From assembly GCA_041398785.1 (NCBI GenBank), contig JAWKUA010000004.1, positions 248,001 through 312,000 of the forward strand: 64,000 nt of DNA, read 5' to 3'. The stretch comes from Planctomycetaceae bacterium. Lineage in GTDB: Bacteria; Planctomycetota; Planctomycetia; Planctomycetales; Planctomycetaceae. The notes under the pieces were generated by a model. The model ran no database searches, was not told where the DNA came from, and saw only the letters and a program-made list of their open reading frames with translations. The translations under genes were made by a program, and so were the position numbers. Shown one piece after another: positions 1-7,635 of the stretch (positions are counted from its first letter, which is position 1; every line of letters starts with the position of its first letter).

Positions 1-580
1 GCTGCAGCACGGTGCCTCGGCGGCGGCGCTGGGCGCTTCCAGCGATTTTGAATCCCCGGCAGACAACATCGCGTTCATCGCCGCGCTGGAAGCACAGGAA
101 CGGCTGTCGGCGACTCTGAGTGCCGCTCTGTTCGAACAGCCGTCCGCGCATCGCTGCGGTCACCCCCGACGCTGCCAGACTGTCAATAATGGCGTAATGG
201 ACAAGTTCATACAGGCGAATGGGATTCGAACTCACGGGGTGACCCGCTGGAATCACGCAGGAGTATGTGATTTCCTGGTCATGAAGGATCGCGCCGCCAC
301 CGGTCAGACGCCTTACCTGGGGGCATTGCTGCAGATGAACGGGTACGCTGTCGGAGGCATCCTTCTGGAAGTAGCCAAGCGTCAAAGTCGGTTCCGACCA
401 GCCATAGATGCGCACGACGGAACGGTCCCCGTGTCTGGAAACGTGGTCCAGCAATTCCGCGTCAGCTGCCATATTCCGGAACCCATCGAGCGGTTTCGGT
501 TCAATGATCAGGTCGCAGAGCGGGAACGAAAGCGTGTCGTTGCCGGATTCCCGCAGCAGTGCCGTGTAATTCTTGTCCAT
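1..580 (-). CDS. Lipoate-protein ligase / octanoyltransferase family protein, 3' end off the window
   Basis: I translated the minus strand from an ATG at 580; the frame stays open to the left edge, so about 193 N-terminal residues are visible. Family signatures are RRLTGGGAILHDQEITYS (about residues 84-101) and KIAGSAQRRRRG (about 181-192), the substrate-binding region of the lipoate/octanoate transferase (BPL_LplA_LipB) fold. Such enzymes attach lipoyl or octanoyl groups to lysines of 2-oxoacid dehydrogenase E2 subunits or GcvH. A cysteine in FLCFQRG lies roughly where LipM-type octanoyltransferases carry their catalytic Cys, so LipM-like activity is as likely as ligase activity. The start is 2 bases beyond the rpiB stop, so it is the third gene of a tight minus-strand operon. 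The C-terminal part is not visible. Confidence 0.8.
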   Translation of the reverse strand, partial: MDKNYTALLRESGNDTLSFPLCDLIIEPKPLDGFRNMAADAELLDHVSRHGDRSVVRIYGWSEPTLTLGYFQKDASDSVPVHLQQCPQVRRLTGGGAILHDQEITYSCVIPAGHPVSSNPIRLYELVHYAIIDSLAASGVTAAMRGRLFEQSGTQSRRQPFLCFQRGDERDVVCRGFKIAGSAQRRRRGTVLQ

Positions 581-582
581 TC

Positions 583-1056
583 TCAGCCCGGAGCACCCGG
601 TGTCAGAGGATTGCGAACGCCTTTTTCGATGTCGGCGATTTTCTGCAGGCGACGGGAATGCCGCCCATGTTCGAATTCCGTCGTGAGCCAGATCTGAATG
701 ACCTGTTCGGCAAGCTGGTCGCTGAGCTGATCCGCTGACAGGCAGATAACGTTCGCGTCATTGTGCAGCCGGCTGTATTCCGCTGTGACGGTATCGTGGC
801 ACGGAGCTGCCCGGACTCCGCCGAATTTGTTGGCGGTGATGCACATTCCGATCCCTGTACCGCAGATCAGGACGCCGCGATCAACGTCTCCTGAGGCAAC
901 AGCGGCAGCGACGCGTGCCGCAAAGTCCGGGTAATCGACACTTTCGCCGGAATCCGGCCCGAAGTCACTGACGGAATGACCAAGGCTTTCGGTCAACTGC
1001 ACCAGCCGACACTTCATGTGATATCCACGATGGTCGCTTGCGATCCCGATTTTCAT
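583..1056 (-). CDS. rpiB: Ribose-5-phosphate isomerase B
   Basis: The 157-residue product matches the RpiB/LacAB family in length and motifs: ASDHRG near the N terminus (catalytic Asp/His region), then GVLICGTGIGMCITANK around residues 61-77 with the active-site cysteine, and HNDANVICL. RpiB interconverts ribose 5-phosphate and ribulose 5-phosphate in the cytosolic non-oxidative pentose phosphate pathway. Its ATG overlaps the end of the upstream phosphatase gene by 4 bases, so the two are probably translationally coupled. The C-terminal tail after EKGVRNPLTPGAPG is slightly longer than in many homologues but unremarkable. Confidence 0.93.
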   Translation of the reverse strand: MKIGIASDHRGYHMKCRLVQLTESLGHSVSDFGPDSGESVDYPDFAARVAAAVASGDVDRGVLICGTGIGMCITANKFGGVRAAPCHDTVTAEYSRLHNDANVICLSADQLSDQLAEQVIQIWLTTEFEHGRHSRRLQKIADIEKGVRNPLTPGAPG

Positions 1057-1532
1057 TTCGTGTCGGTGTCTTTCTCAAAAATCTGCTCGACGATTTCCTG
1101 AACAGCGGTCGTCAGCTGGTCGGCACACGCCAGATAACATTCAAGGCCGCCGCCAATCGGGTCAGACACACTTCCACCATCGCGCCGAAGTAACTGAATT
1201 CGTCCCGCAAGGTCCGGGCGGGCCGAAACCAGAGCGTTCCGATGCGCGTCCGTCATGACGAAGATCAGATCTGACTCCGACAGCATTTCGCCGGAAAGCT
1301 GCTGACTCAGGTGTTGAGACAGGTCAATCCCCCGTTCACGGAGAAGTGCAATCGCTTCCGGAGATGCCGGAAAGCTGTCGCCCGCTGCGATTCCGGCTGA
1401 CAGCGAGTCGACTCCGTGACTTCGAAGCTCGTCCTCAGCGCATTGCAGGTGGCGGCTTGCGAGATTCCGAAAAATTGCCTCCGCCATCGGACTGCGGCAG
1501 GTGTTTCCGGTACAAACGAAAAGAACTCTCAA
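1053..1532 (-). CDS. Low-molecular-weight phosphatase, probably protein-arginine phosphatase (YwlE type)
   Basis: The 159-residue protein starts with VLFVCTGNTCRSPMAEA, the C-X5-R P-loop of low-molecular-weight phosphotyrosine phosphatases (Cys7, Arg13); SDPIGG near residue 122 supplies the general-acid Asp. The residue after GN is Thr (CTGNTCRS). In Bacillus YwlE this Thr favours phosphoarginine over phosphotyrosine, so an arginine-phosphatase role is inferred. The start is TTG at 1532: upstream codons stay open for about 40 codons until a TGA but contain no ATG or GTG, and a purine-rich AGGGACAGG lies just upstream. It overlaps rpiB by 4 bases; the same ywlE-rpiB order occurs in Bacillus. 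No Sua5-like gene, a common partner, is visible upstream. Confidence 0.85.
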   Translation of the reverse strand: MRVLFVCTGNTCRSPMAEAIFRNLASRHLQCAEDELRSHGVDSLSAGIAAGDSFPASPEAIALLRERGIDLSQHLSQQLSGEMLSESDLIFVMTDAHRNALVSARPDLAGRIQLLRRDGGSVSDPIGGGLECYLACADQLTTAVQEIVEQIFEKDTDTK

Positions 1533-2076
1533 AGGCCTGTCCCTGCAATGCCGGGCTGCGAAGTCCCGCCGCTCAGTCGATCCGCGGCTGCCAATCCATG
1601 CCCGCTCTGAAATTGAACAGACTGTTCCCGGCCGCGAGTGGCTCCCCTGGCGGGCGACTCAGCGGCGGCACAACTGCCCTCATTGCGTCATCGCCTTCCG
1701 TGGTATTTGAAAGCACCATGATGACGGGACGGAATCGAAATCTCAAGCCGCAAGCGATTGTTCAACAGTGGATCAATCGCCACGCGGCAGGTCAATCCGT
1801 GCGGAATCAGCCGAACCGACGACGGTAACAATCGCTTTTGAAACACGTTGTGGCGAATTGAGGGAATCCTGGCAGTTCAGTCAGCCGGTCGTCGATCGGA
1901 ATTTGCCTGCCAACTGTGATTCTCTCCGGTGCGGATGACAGCAGCGGAACCGATCGCCTACACTTCCCGTGGCTTCGCGGGAGTCCGCCTCCGGTGACTG
2001 ACGACTGCGGGGTTGCAACCAGAGTCACCCCGTGCCGGACCATCTGTGCCGCTGCGTACGCCAAGGTCAAATTCCT
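1533..2076. other. Intergenic region between divergent genes
   Basis: This 544-base gap separates the minus-strand phosphatase operon from the plus-strand methyltransferase. Open frames occur on both strands, but none has a recognisable domain or a ribosome-binding site, and I take them as chance frames in GC-rich DNA. Promoters for both directions are expected here, but I could not identify a convincing -35/-10 pair. Confidence 0.5.
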
Positions 2077-2799
2077 GTGAAGAATGTCGTCACGAACTGG
2101 AGAGAATCAGCCCGACAACGGGTCCGCAATGCCGCGGAATTCCGCGGCATTCGAAGGCAGACGCTCGGACAATATCAGTCTTCCGTCAGGCAGCTCTATG
2201 ACGGCCCGCGCGGGGCCGTGCTGAAATTCAGCAGCCTGCTGTCCCTTCACGAGCCGCTGATGGGGCAGTTGTTTCGCCGACGCAGATTCGATGCGGCACA
2301 ATTCGATCGCATCCTGGACGTCGGTTCCGGCGCCGGCCAGATCATTCGGCATCTCCTGGACACGTGCCATTCGAAGGCGGAAATCATCGGGTTCGACCTG
2401 TCCGCGGAAATGCTTCGCCGGGCGCGGGAACGGCTGAAGACGGATCGGCCGCTGTTTGTGGCGGCGGACATGATGCAGATGCCCTTTCGAGACAACTCCT
2501 TTGACTGCATTACCTGCGGCTACGTTCTGGAGCACCTTCCCGACCCATTGCCCGGTCTGACGGAATTCGCCCGTGTGCTGAAACCAGGCGGAACCGTGTT
2601 GTTGCTGGCAACCGAGGATTCCTTTTCCGGTCTGCTGACAAGCCGCACGTGGAAATGCCGCACGTTTTCACGCTTCGAACTGAAAACCGCCTGTGACGAA
2701 GTGGGTCTGGCGTGGCGGGAAGAGTTGTGGTTTACCCGAGTCCACGAAATGCTGCGACTCGGCGGAATCCTTGTGAAGCTGGTCAAGGACCCGGTCTGA
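2077..2799 (+). CDS. Class I SAM-dependent methyltransferase (Methyltransf_11 type)
   Basis: A Rossmann-fold methyltransferase is indicated by the SAM-binding motif I ILDVGSGAGQIIRHL, the acidic motif II region IIGFDLSAEMLRRAR, motif III FVAADMMQMPFRDNSFD, and the post-motif CGYVLEHLPDP followed by RVLKPGG. The acceptor substrate cannot be told; this Ubie/Methyltransf_11 architecture is used on small molecules, lipids and quinones. I prefer the GTG at 2077 (protein VKNVVTNW...) because AAGGT lies about 10 bases upstream; an in-frame GTG at 2032 would add 15 residues. The protein is about 240 residues and stands alone between divergent and convergent neighbours. Confidence 0.83.
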   Translation: MKNVVTNWRESARQRVRNAAEFRGIRRQTLGQYQSSVRQLYDGPRGAVLKFSSLLSLHEPLMGQLFRRRRFDAAQFDRILDVGSGAGQIIRHLLDTCHSKAEIIGFDLSAEMLRRARERLKTDRPLFVAADMMQMPFRDNSFDCITCGYVLEHLPDPLPGLTEFARVLKPGGTVLLLATEDSFSGLLTSRTWKCRTFSRFELKTACDEVGLAWREELWFTRVHEMLRLGGILVKLVKDPV

Positions 2800-2846
2800 C
2801 GCCGCGCGCGGCCGGCCAATTCAACTGCTGCCTGCGTACATCGCGC

Positions 2847-3777
2847 TCAGATGCCGGCTTCCGCATATCTCACGGGATTCCAATCCGCGGCCAGGTCGCA
2901 CAATCGATCGAGCACTTCGTGGTGTTCGCTGCAGGCGACGATGGCGGGGAACCGAAGCATGTCGGCTCGGTCATCCAGCCACAGCTCGCGATAGTGGACC
3001 GATTCGCGATTGTGGACCCAGACTGCGTCGCCTCCCAGCACGCGAGCGATGTGCATGGACACCGGGAAGTCGTAGATGTTGGGCGAATGAATGAGCGACC
3101 CGGCATACTCGCCGGTTGCCATGAACGGGTAGATGCTGCCCGGCATTTCGTCCGACGTGCGGCCTGTCAGGCCGATGCTGTCGATGTCACGGGCTCGCTA
3201 GGGTCGTGCTGCTGGAAGCCGATGACGTAGATGCCGGTGGAATCGTAAGGACGGTTGTGACGCAGGTCCGGGAGATCATCCAGTACTCGACGAGCCGGCT
3301 CGTGTTGTGTCATCGGGACCGCAAACGATCCGGTTGGCGGTGACTTCGACCCATGTGCCCTGCTCCCCCATTTCCGGAGCGTAGACCAGCGAATACAGCG
3401 GCGTTTCCGGCGTGTGCAGATGGACGATGACGGAATAGCCGTTGCCGGTGCGATCACGAAATTGTTTGGTACCGTCGATGGGGTCGATGGCGATTGCCAG
3501 GTCGGAGTCCTGGGCGAAGAGCCATGTCGCCGGTGGACTCTTCGCCTTCCACGCGGCACCTTCGCAGCGCCGGATCAGCGTCTCGCAAAGCCGCGACGAG
3601 CAATTCCTGCACCGATAAATCCGCCAGCGTCAGAGCGTCCGTGTTGGCGCTTCCGGAGGACTTGCCTTCGACGGCGATGTTGAACTGCCGAAGACGTTTC
3701 GCAACCGCCCCGCTCCATCGCATGACGGACGGCAGCGAATTCGCAAGCGACTGGATGATGTGTTGGGTGTCGGGCAT
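2847..3777 (-). pseudogene. Inositol monophosphatase / CysQ-like phosphatase, frame broken several times
   Basis: Read on the minus strand from ATG 3777, three frames together give an inositol-monophosphatase-family protein. The N-terminal part has the helix MRWSGAVAKRLR and the metal-ligand motif VEGEEST; the next frame carries LAIAIDPIDGTKQFRDR (the DPIDGT metal site) and YSLVYAPEMGEQGTW; the last, 2847-3146, has GSLIHSPNIYDFPVSMHIA and the C terminus. Shifts are needed near 3520, near 3285 and near 3180. The family dephosphorylates inositol phosphates, PAP or fructose 1,6-bisphosphate. All motifs survive, so either decay is recent or the breaks are assembly indels. The total length, about 310 residues, fits an intact family member. 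Confidence 0.75.
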
Positions 3778-3824
3778 GGCGTGATGGTCTTCGGTCGATT
3801 ATCCAGGATTGCTCGTGGTATTCG

Positions 3825-3880
3825 TACGATGGGACTCCGGTCCCGTCGAATCGCGGCGACGGGATCGGAGTCCCGTCGTA
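3825..3880. repeat. REP-like palindrome (TACGATGG...CTCCG family), member 1
   Basis: A 56-base imperfect inverted repeat begins TACGATGGGACTCCGG and ends with the near-complement CGGAGTCCCGTCGTA around a short loop (AATCGC). It lies in the gap between the broken phosphatase gene and DUF4058. Its layout, outer TACGA arms, a CTCCG block and an inner CCGTCG arm, resembles the palindrome at 31849-31923, so the two look like diverged members of one dispersed family. Gene 4057 starts 176 bases downstream. Confidence 0.7.
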
Positions 3881-4056
3881 CTGTTGTGATGCACTGCGTG
3901 ATATTGAAATAGTCGGTGTTCGCGGGCCTTCGCTGTTTCGCAAAATGTACTGTGGTCGTCGTCCGAATTCACGCGGTCCGGCAGTGACGATCGGTCGGCA
4001 ATGACGATAGAATGGATCGGTAGCAGTCGCGTACCGATACGCCTCAGGAGTAAAGC

Positions 4057-4836
4057 ATGGCAACCAGCCCGTTTCCCGGAATGGACCCGTTTCTCGAAGA
4101 TGTATGGCCGGAAGTTCATGCAAGCCTGATCGTATACGCGAGGAACCAGATCAACGATCAGCTGCCCGGCGATCTGCGGGCAAAGATCGAACGGACGCTT
4201 TCCGTCTTCGCGAATGATGCCGCCGATCGTTCTGTTCGTCCGGACGTGCATGTGTCGGAAGTTTCCGAGTTTGGATCGTTTCAGTCTGCTCAGTCCGGTG
4301 TGGCGGTGGCGGACCCCGTGGTTGTCACCCGCGATCCCGGCCGATACCGGCACGTGGAAATTGCTGATTCATCGGGTCGCGTGATCACGGCCATCGAGTT
4401 TCTCAGCCCGTGGAACAAGGTCGGCAAGCGCGGCCAGCAACAGTACACCCGGAAGCAGCTGGAGTTCATGGAAGCGGGTGTCAATCTGGTCGAGATTGAT
4501 CTGGTGCGGCAGGGAGACTACGTGCTGGCTCCGCCATTGGCAGATATCCCGGAAGATCGGCGGACTCCCTACATGATCTGCGTCTATCGGGACATCACAC
4601 CGGATCAGTACGCGATTTACCCGGTGAAGCTTCAGGAACCCCTGCCAAACATCGCGATCCCGCTGCGGCCCGACGATCGCGACGTGGTGCTGCAGTTGCA
4701 ACCACTGATCGATGCCTGCTATCACGATGGCCGTTACAGCCGCAGTGTGTATGAACGTGAGTTGTCCGGCAGATTCGACGCTGCCGACGCCGCATGGCTC
4801 ACTGCCCGACTGCGCGAAGCGGGTCATCGGCAGTAG
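4057..4836 (+). CDS. DUF4058 family protein
   Basis: The 259-residue protein opens with SPFPGMDPFLED, the hallmark start of DUF4058 proteins, and continues with family blocks ITAIEFLSPWNK, EFMEAGVNLVEIDLVRQG and YPVKLQEPLPNIAIPL. DUF4058 is common in planctomycetes and cyanobacteria; no biochemical function is established. The ATG is preceded by CAGGAG 7 bases upstream, a good ribosome-binding site that fixes the start. A second, diverged paralogue lies at 21786-22589. The gene converges on the RimK-like gene with only 9 bases between the stops. Confidence 0.9.
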   Translation: MATSPFPGMDPFLEDVWPEVHASLIVYARNQINDQLPGDLRAKIERTLSVFANDAADRSVRPDVHVSEVSEFGSFQSAQSGVAVADPVVVTRDPGRYRHVEIADSSGRVITAIEFLSPWNKVGKRGQQQYTRKQLEFMEAGVNLVEIDLVRQGDYVLAPPLADIPEDRRTPYMICVYRDITPDQYAIYPVKLQEPLPNIAIPLRPDDRDVVLQLQPLIDACYHDGRYSRSVYERELSGRFDAADAAWLTARLREAGHRQ

Positions 4837-4845
4837 CCGAAGCGG

Positions 4846-5763
4846 TCAGCTGAGTTCCGCTTCCAGCCATGCGAACAAGTCGTCCGTGACGGACATGCCG
4901 CAGGTGCGTTCGAGCGCCTTCCAGCCAGGCACGGCGTTGACTTCGATGAGGTTTGGACAGCCGCACTCGTCGTACATCAGATCCACACCGCAGAAAACGC
5001 AGCCGGTGACTTCGGCCGCTTTGCGAGCCAGAGCAAGTTCCTCCTCGGTTGGAATCCACGCCGAACACGTTCCTGCCTGAGCCGCGTTGGCTCGAAAGTC
5101 TCCGGTCGCCGGCTGGCGTTTCATGCTGCCAAGCACCCTGCCGTCCAGCAGCAGAATGCGGACGTCCTCGGGCGGTCGTCCGTTTGCGGGCCTGATGAAT
5201 CGCTGCACGTACAGAACCGCGCCGATGCGTTCCAGTGTGCGGAACACCCGCCAGGCGGTTTCCCTGTCAGTCAGACGGATGATGCCTCGGCCTTCGGCAC
5301 CGAACAGCGGTTTCAGAACGACGTCGCCGCCTAGTTCTTCAAATGCGACCATCGCTTGCTCCGATGATTCGCAAACAATTGTGTCCGGAACCGCAACGCC
5401 TGCGAGAGCCAATCGTTGAGTCGTCAGGTACTTGTCGACGGCGCACTCGATGGCCTTCGGCGGATTCACGATGCGGACGCCGAGTTCCGCCGCGCCGCTG
5501 AGCATGTCCATACGTGAAACGACCTGTTCCAGCGACCCGGGCGGCATCGTGCGAACCAGCACGGCGTCGAGCGATTCGACAGACACATCGCCGAACCGAA
5601 GCTGCAGTCTTCCGCGTACCGTCGCAGCCGTCATCGCATCAAACGACAGCGGAAGCATCTCATGCCCGCGACGGCGACCGTCACGGCACAGACGATCGAC
5701 GTACCAGCTTCCGTGGCTTCCAATGACGCCGATTCGCAGCGCTGAGCGATGTTGCGTTTGCAT
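4846..5763 (-). CDS. RimK-like ATP-grasp ligase
   Basis: The 305-residue protein has an N-terminal pre-ATP-grasp part (RIGVIGSHGSWYVDRL) and an ATP-grasp core: DKYLTTQRLALAGVAVPDT, VVLKPLFGAEGRGI (nucleotide-binding loop), and the metal site GVDLMYDECGCPNLIEVNAVPG with the E-x-N motif. RimK-type enzymes add glutamate through amide bonds. Its start lies 8 bases after the mch stop, so they form an operon. In C1-oxidising bacteria RimK-like proteins (MptN/Orf17 type) occur in tetrahydromethanopterin gene clusters, and this context suggests a cofactor-glutamylation role rather than ribosomal S6 modification; that is inference from neighbourhood. Confidence 0.8.
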   Translation of the reverse strand: MQTQHRSALRIGVIGSHGSWYVDRLCRDGRRRGHEMLPLSFDAMTAATVRGRLQLRFGDVSVESLDAVLVRTMPPGSLEQVVSRMDMLSGAAELGVRIVNPPKAIECAVDKYLTTQRLALAGVAVPDTIVCESSEQAMVAFEELGGDVVLKPLFGAEGRGIIRLTDRETAWRVFRTLERIGAVLYVQRFIRPANGRPPEDVRILLLDGRVLGSMKRQPATGDFRANAAQAGTCSAWIPTEEELALARKAAEVTGCVFCGVDLMYDECGCPNLIEVNAVPGWKALERTCGMSVTDDLFAWLEAELS

Positions 5764-5771
5764 TTCGCTTG

Positions 5772-6722
5772 CTAATTCGAAATGCCAAAGGATTCCCGCA
5801 GAAGTCCCTCGTTCGTGTCGCCGAACCGAAAACTTCGACCGCTGCGAAGGTTGTGGAACACGACGACCGCCGGGCTGAACAGGGCCGGGTCGAGTGCGTA
5901 GAAATCGTAATTTGCCGCTTCGAACAGTTTCAGAAACGGCTGGCCGTGAGACTTCGAGGCCGACGACGGTACCGACGGCCCCACCGTTTCAATCAGGCTG
6001 TCGTCGCAGCGCACCCAAAGGCTGACCGTGCTGCCATACAGAATCGCATCATTTGTGCGGCCGATTCCTTCAAGGTCGTTTTTGGCGACCGGCGGCAAAG
6101 GCGCGGTTCCCGCTGCGCTGATAACCAGCGTTACCGGAAACTTCACGTCATGCAGCTTGTGCATGGCGGTTTCGACCGATCTCGCGACCACCTGCAGCGT
6201 TCCGGCTTGAGAAGACGTGGGAGCTGTCACCAGGGTCAGTTCGCCTGCGTGTCCCACGGCGTCGCGAATGAAGTCGATCGCTGAATGAGTGGGCAGTCTG
6301 GACGCTTCCAGCACGCCGACGCAGCATCGGCGGTCTTCGTGCGTTTCAAAATCGTCGAACAGCAGCTCGCGACGAGCCAGCGATCGCATTGAACCGGATC
6401 CCATCGCAAAAAAGTCACTCGTGGCGATCTTCCACCCGGCGTATTGGCTAAGCAGGCACGCTTCGACCGGATGATCCGTTCGCACGAAAACCTCCGGCAA
6501 GCCAACCGAGTTGCCGCCGGGCACGAGCGACACGTCGGCCAGGTCAGAAAGGCAAATGCGGGCCAGCACCACGCCCGCCTCCAGTCCACCTTCTTCGTCG
6601 ACTCCAAAATCCAGCAAAGTGGCGCCGTGAGTCTCACTGACACCGATGCGCAATTCCTTCGCGTCGGCGACAGCAGACGCTGCCACGCGGGCGGCTCGCG
6701 AGTTAAGCTGGAAGTGTGCCAC
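5772..6722 (-). CDS. mch: Methenyltetrahydromethanopterin cyclohydrolase
   Basis: The product contains the characteristic Mch blocks: GATLLDFGVDEEGGLEAG, VRTDHPVEACLLSQYAGW, FFAMGSGSMRSLARRE, VTAPTSSQAGTLQVVARS, GTAPLPPVAKNDLEGIGR, TNDAILYGSTVSLWVR, GPSVPSSASKSHGQPF and a SFG-type C terminus. Mch interconverts methenyl- and formyl-tetrahydromethanopterin in the pterin-dependent C1 pathway of archaea, methylotrophs and planctomycetes. The frame is open upstream to 7001, but that extra sequence lacks family similarity and overlaps the plus-strand MOSC gene; I place the start at the GTG at 6722, giving 316 residues, the usual family length. It is co-oriented with and nearly abuts the RimK-like gene. 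Confidence 0.9.
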   Translation of the reverse strand: MAHFQLNSRAARVAASAVADAKELRIGVSETHGATLLDFGVDEEGGLEAGVVLARICLSDLADVSLVPGGNSVGLPEVFVRTDHPVEACLLSQYAGWKIATSDFFAMGSGSMRSLARRELLFDDFETHEDRRCCVGVLEASRLPTHSAIDFIRDAVGHAGELTLVTAPTSSQAGTLQVVARSVETAMHKLHDVKFPVTLVISAAGTAPLPPVAKNDLEGIGRTNDAILYGSTVSLWVRCDDSLIETVGPSVPSSASKSHGQPFLKLFEAANYDFYALDPALFSPAVVVFHNLRSGRSFRFGDTNEGLLRESFGISN

Positions 6723-6800
6723 GGGTGTGATCCGATTCAGTTTCGCGCATCCGACACAGCTTAGCAAATCGTTTCGCTTCGGTAAGGAAGGCGAGCCCTC

Positions 6801-7292
6801 ATGCAGCTTCTCAATGACATGCTGGACCGCAGCACCGCCGTCGGGAAGGTGGAATGGATTGGCCTGGCGGCCGAACGTCGGGGAAGAATCGTTCCGCAGC
6901 AGCAAGTGACGGTCGCGGAAAATGCGGGGATTCTCGGCGAACACCACTTCAACGCCGCCGGTACGTCGAAACGGCAGGTCACGCTGATCCAGCACGAACA
7001 TCTCGACACCGTGGCACGACTCCTGAATCGCGACCGCGTGCCTCCCGAATTGCTCCGGCGCAACGTGGTCGTTTCCGGCATCAATCTTGCGTCGCTGAAA
7101 AAGCAGAGGTTTCGAATCGGAACAGCCGTCCTGGAAGCAACAGGCCCGTGTGTCCCGTGCTCACTCATGGAAGAAAACCTTGGCCCAGGCGGCTACGCGG
7201 CGATGATTGGACACGGCGGAATTACGGCGATCGTGGTCATCGCGGGGACATTCCGCGTCGGCGATGCTGTCAGCCGCATTTCACCTGAATAA
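6801..7292 (+). CDS. MOSC domain-containing protein
   Basis: The 163-residue protein matches a stand-alone MOSC domain: GKVEWIGLAAERRG, then RRNVVVSGINLASLKKQRF, then GPCVPCSLMEENLGPGGYAA with a conserved cysteine, and GDAVSRI at the end. MOSC domains, as in molybdenum-cofactor sulfurases, handle sulfur or Mo-cofactor-linked N-hydroxylated substrates; the exact role of this short form is unknown. It is transcribed divergently from mch with about 78 bases between the chosen starts, so one bidirectional promoter region probably serves both. Confidence 0.8.
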   Translation: MQLLNDMLDRSTAVGKVEWIGLAAERRGRIVPQQQVTVAENAGILGEHHFNAAGTSKRQVTLIQHEHLDTVARLLNRDRVPPELLRRNVVVSGINLASLKKQRFRIGTAVLEATGPCVPCSLMEENLGPGGYAAMIGHGGITAIVVIAGTFRVGDAVSRISPE

Positions 7293-7635
7293 TCTGGTCA
7301 GACGTACAGGCATTGCCGTTTTCTGCTGGTCCCAGCGGGAAAGTTTGCGGAATGCTGTGGTCTATCCGCGTTAGATTTTGGCAGCGCTTCCGTCGCGCTG
7401 GTGGGCAAATTGCCGATCAGCTGTGCCGGAAAACACCTCCGGCGCGGCGTAATCTGACGCACAAATCGTTCAATTTCGTCGTATCTGCGTGCGAGCGGTG
7501 CGGATTGCGGAGTGAAGCGACCTGGAAGAGTCGTTGCTTGTGAGTGTGTTGCCGGTTTGGTACGGACACTGGAACGGCTTTCGAAACGCAGGGTGTCCTG
7601 GTCTGCTGCACGGCAGACGACTGAAGTGGCCGTCA
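7293..7635. other. Intergenic region upstream of LEPR-XLL gene
   Basis: This 343-base gap has no recognisable gene. The LEPR-XLL frame is open through its 3' part (to 7534) but without homologous sequence. No clear promoter, RNA gene or terminator hairpin was seen. Confidence 0.45.

Noticed and set aside
210..235. tRNA T-arm-like sequence (GTTCGAATCCC on the minus strand)
   Set aside because: It is inside the lipoate/octanoate transferase coding sequence, encodes SSNPIRL in frame, and has no acceptor stem or anticodon arm around it.
197..697. Plus-strand frame of 166 codons
   Set aside because: It is antisense to the lipoate/octanoate transferase and rpiB, both with clear family motifs, and has no recognisable sequence itself.
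3601..4353. Minus-strand frames over the DUF4058 start
   Set aside because: They are antisense to the clear DUF4058 N terminus with its strong ribosome-binding site, and lack any domain.
6723..7001. N-terminal extension of mch
   Set aside because: The upstream part of the open frame has no Mch similarity, would make the protein about 90 residues too long, and is antisense to the MOSC gene.
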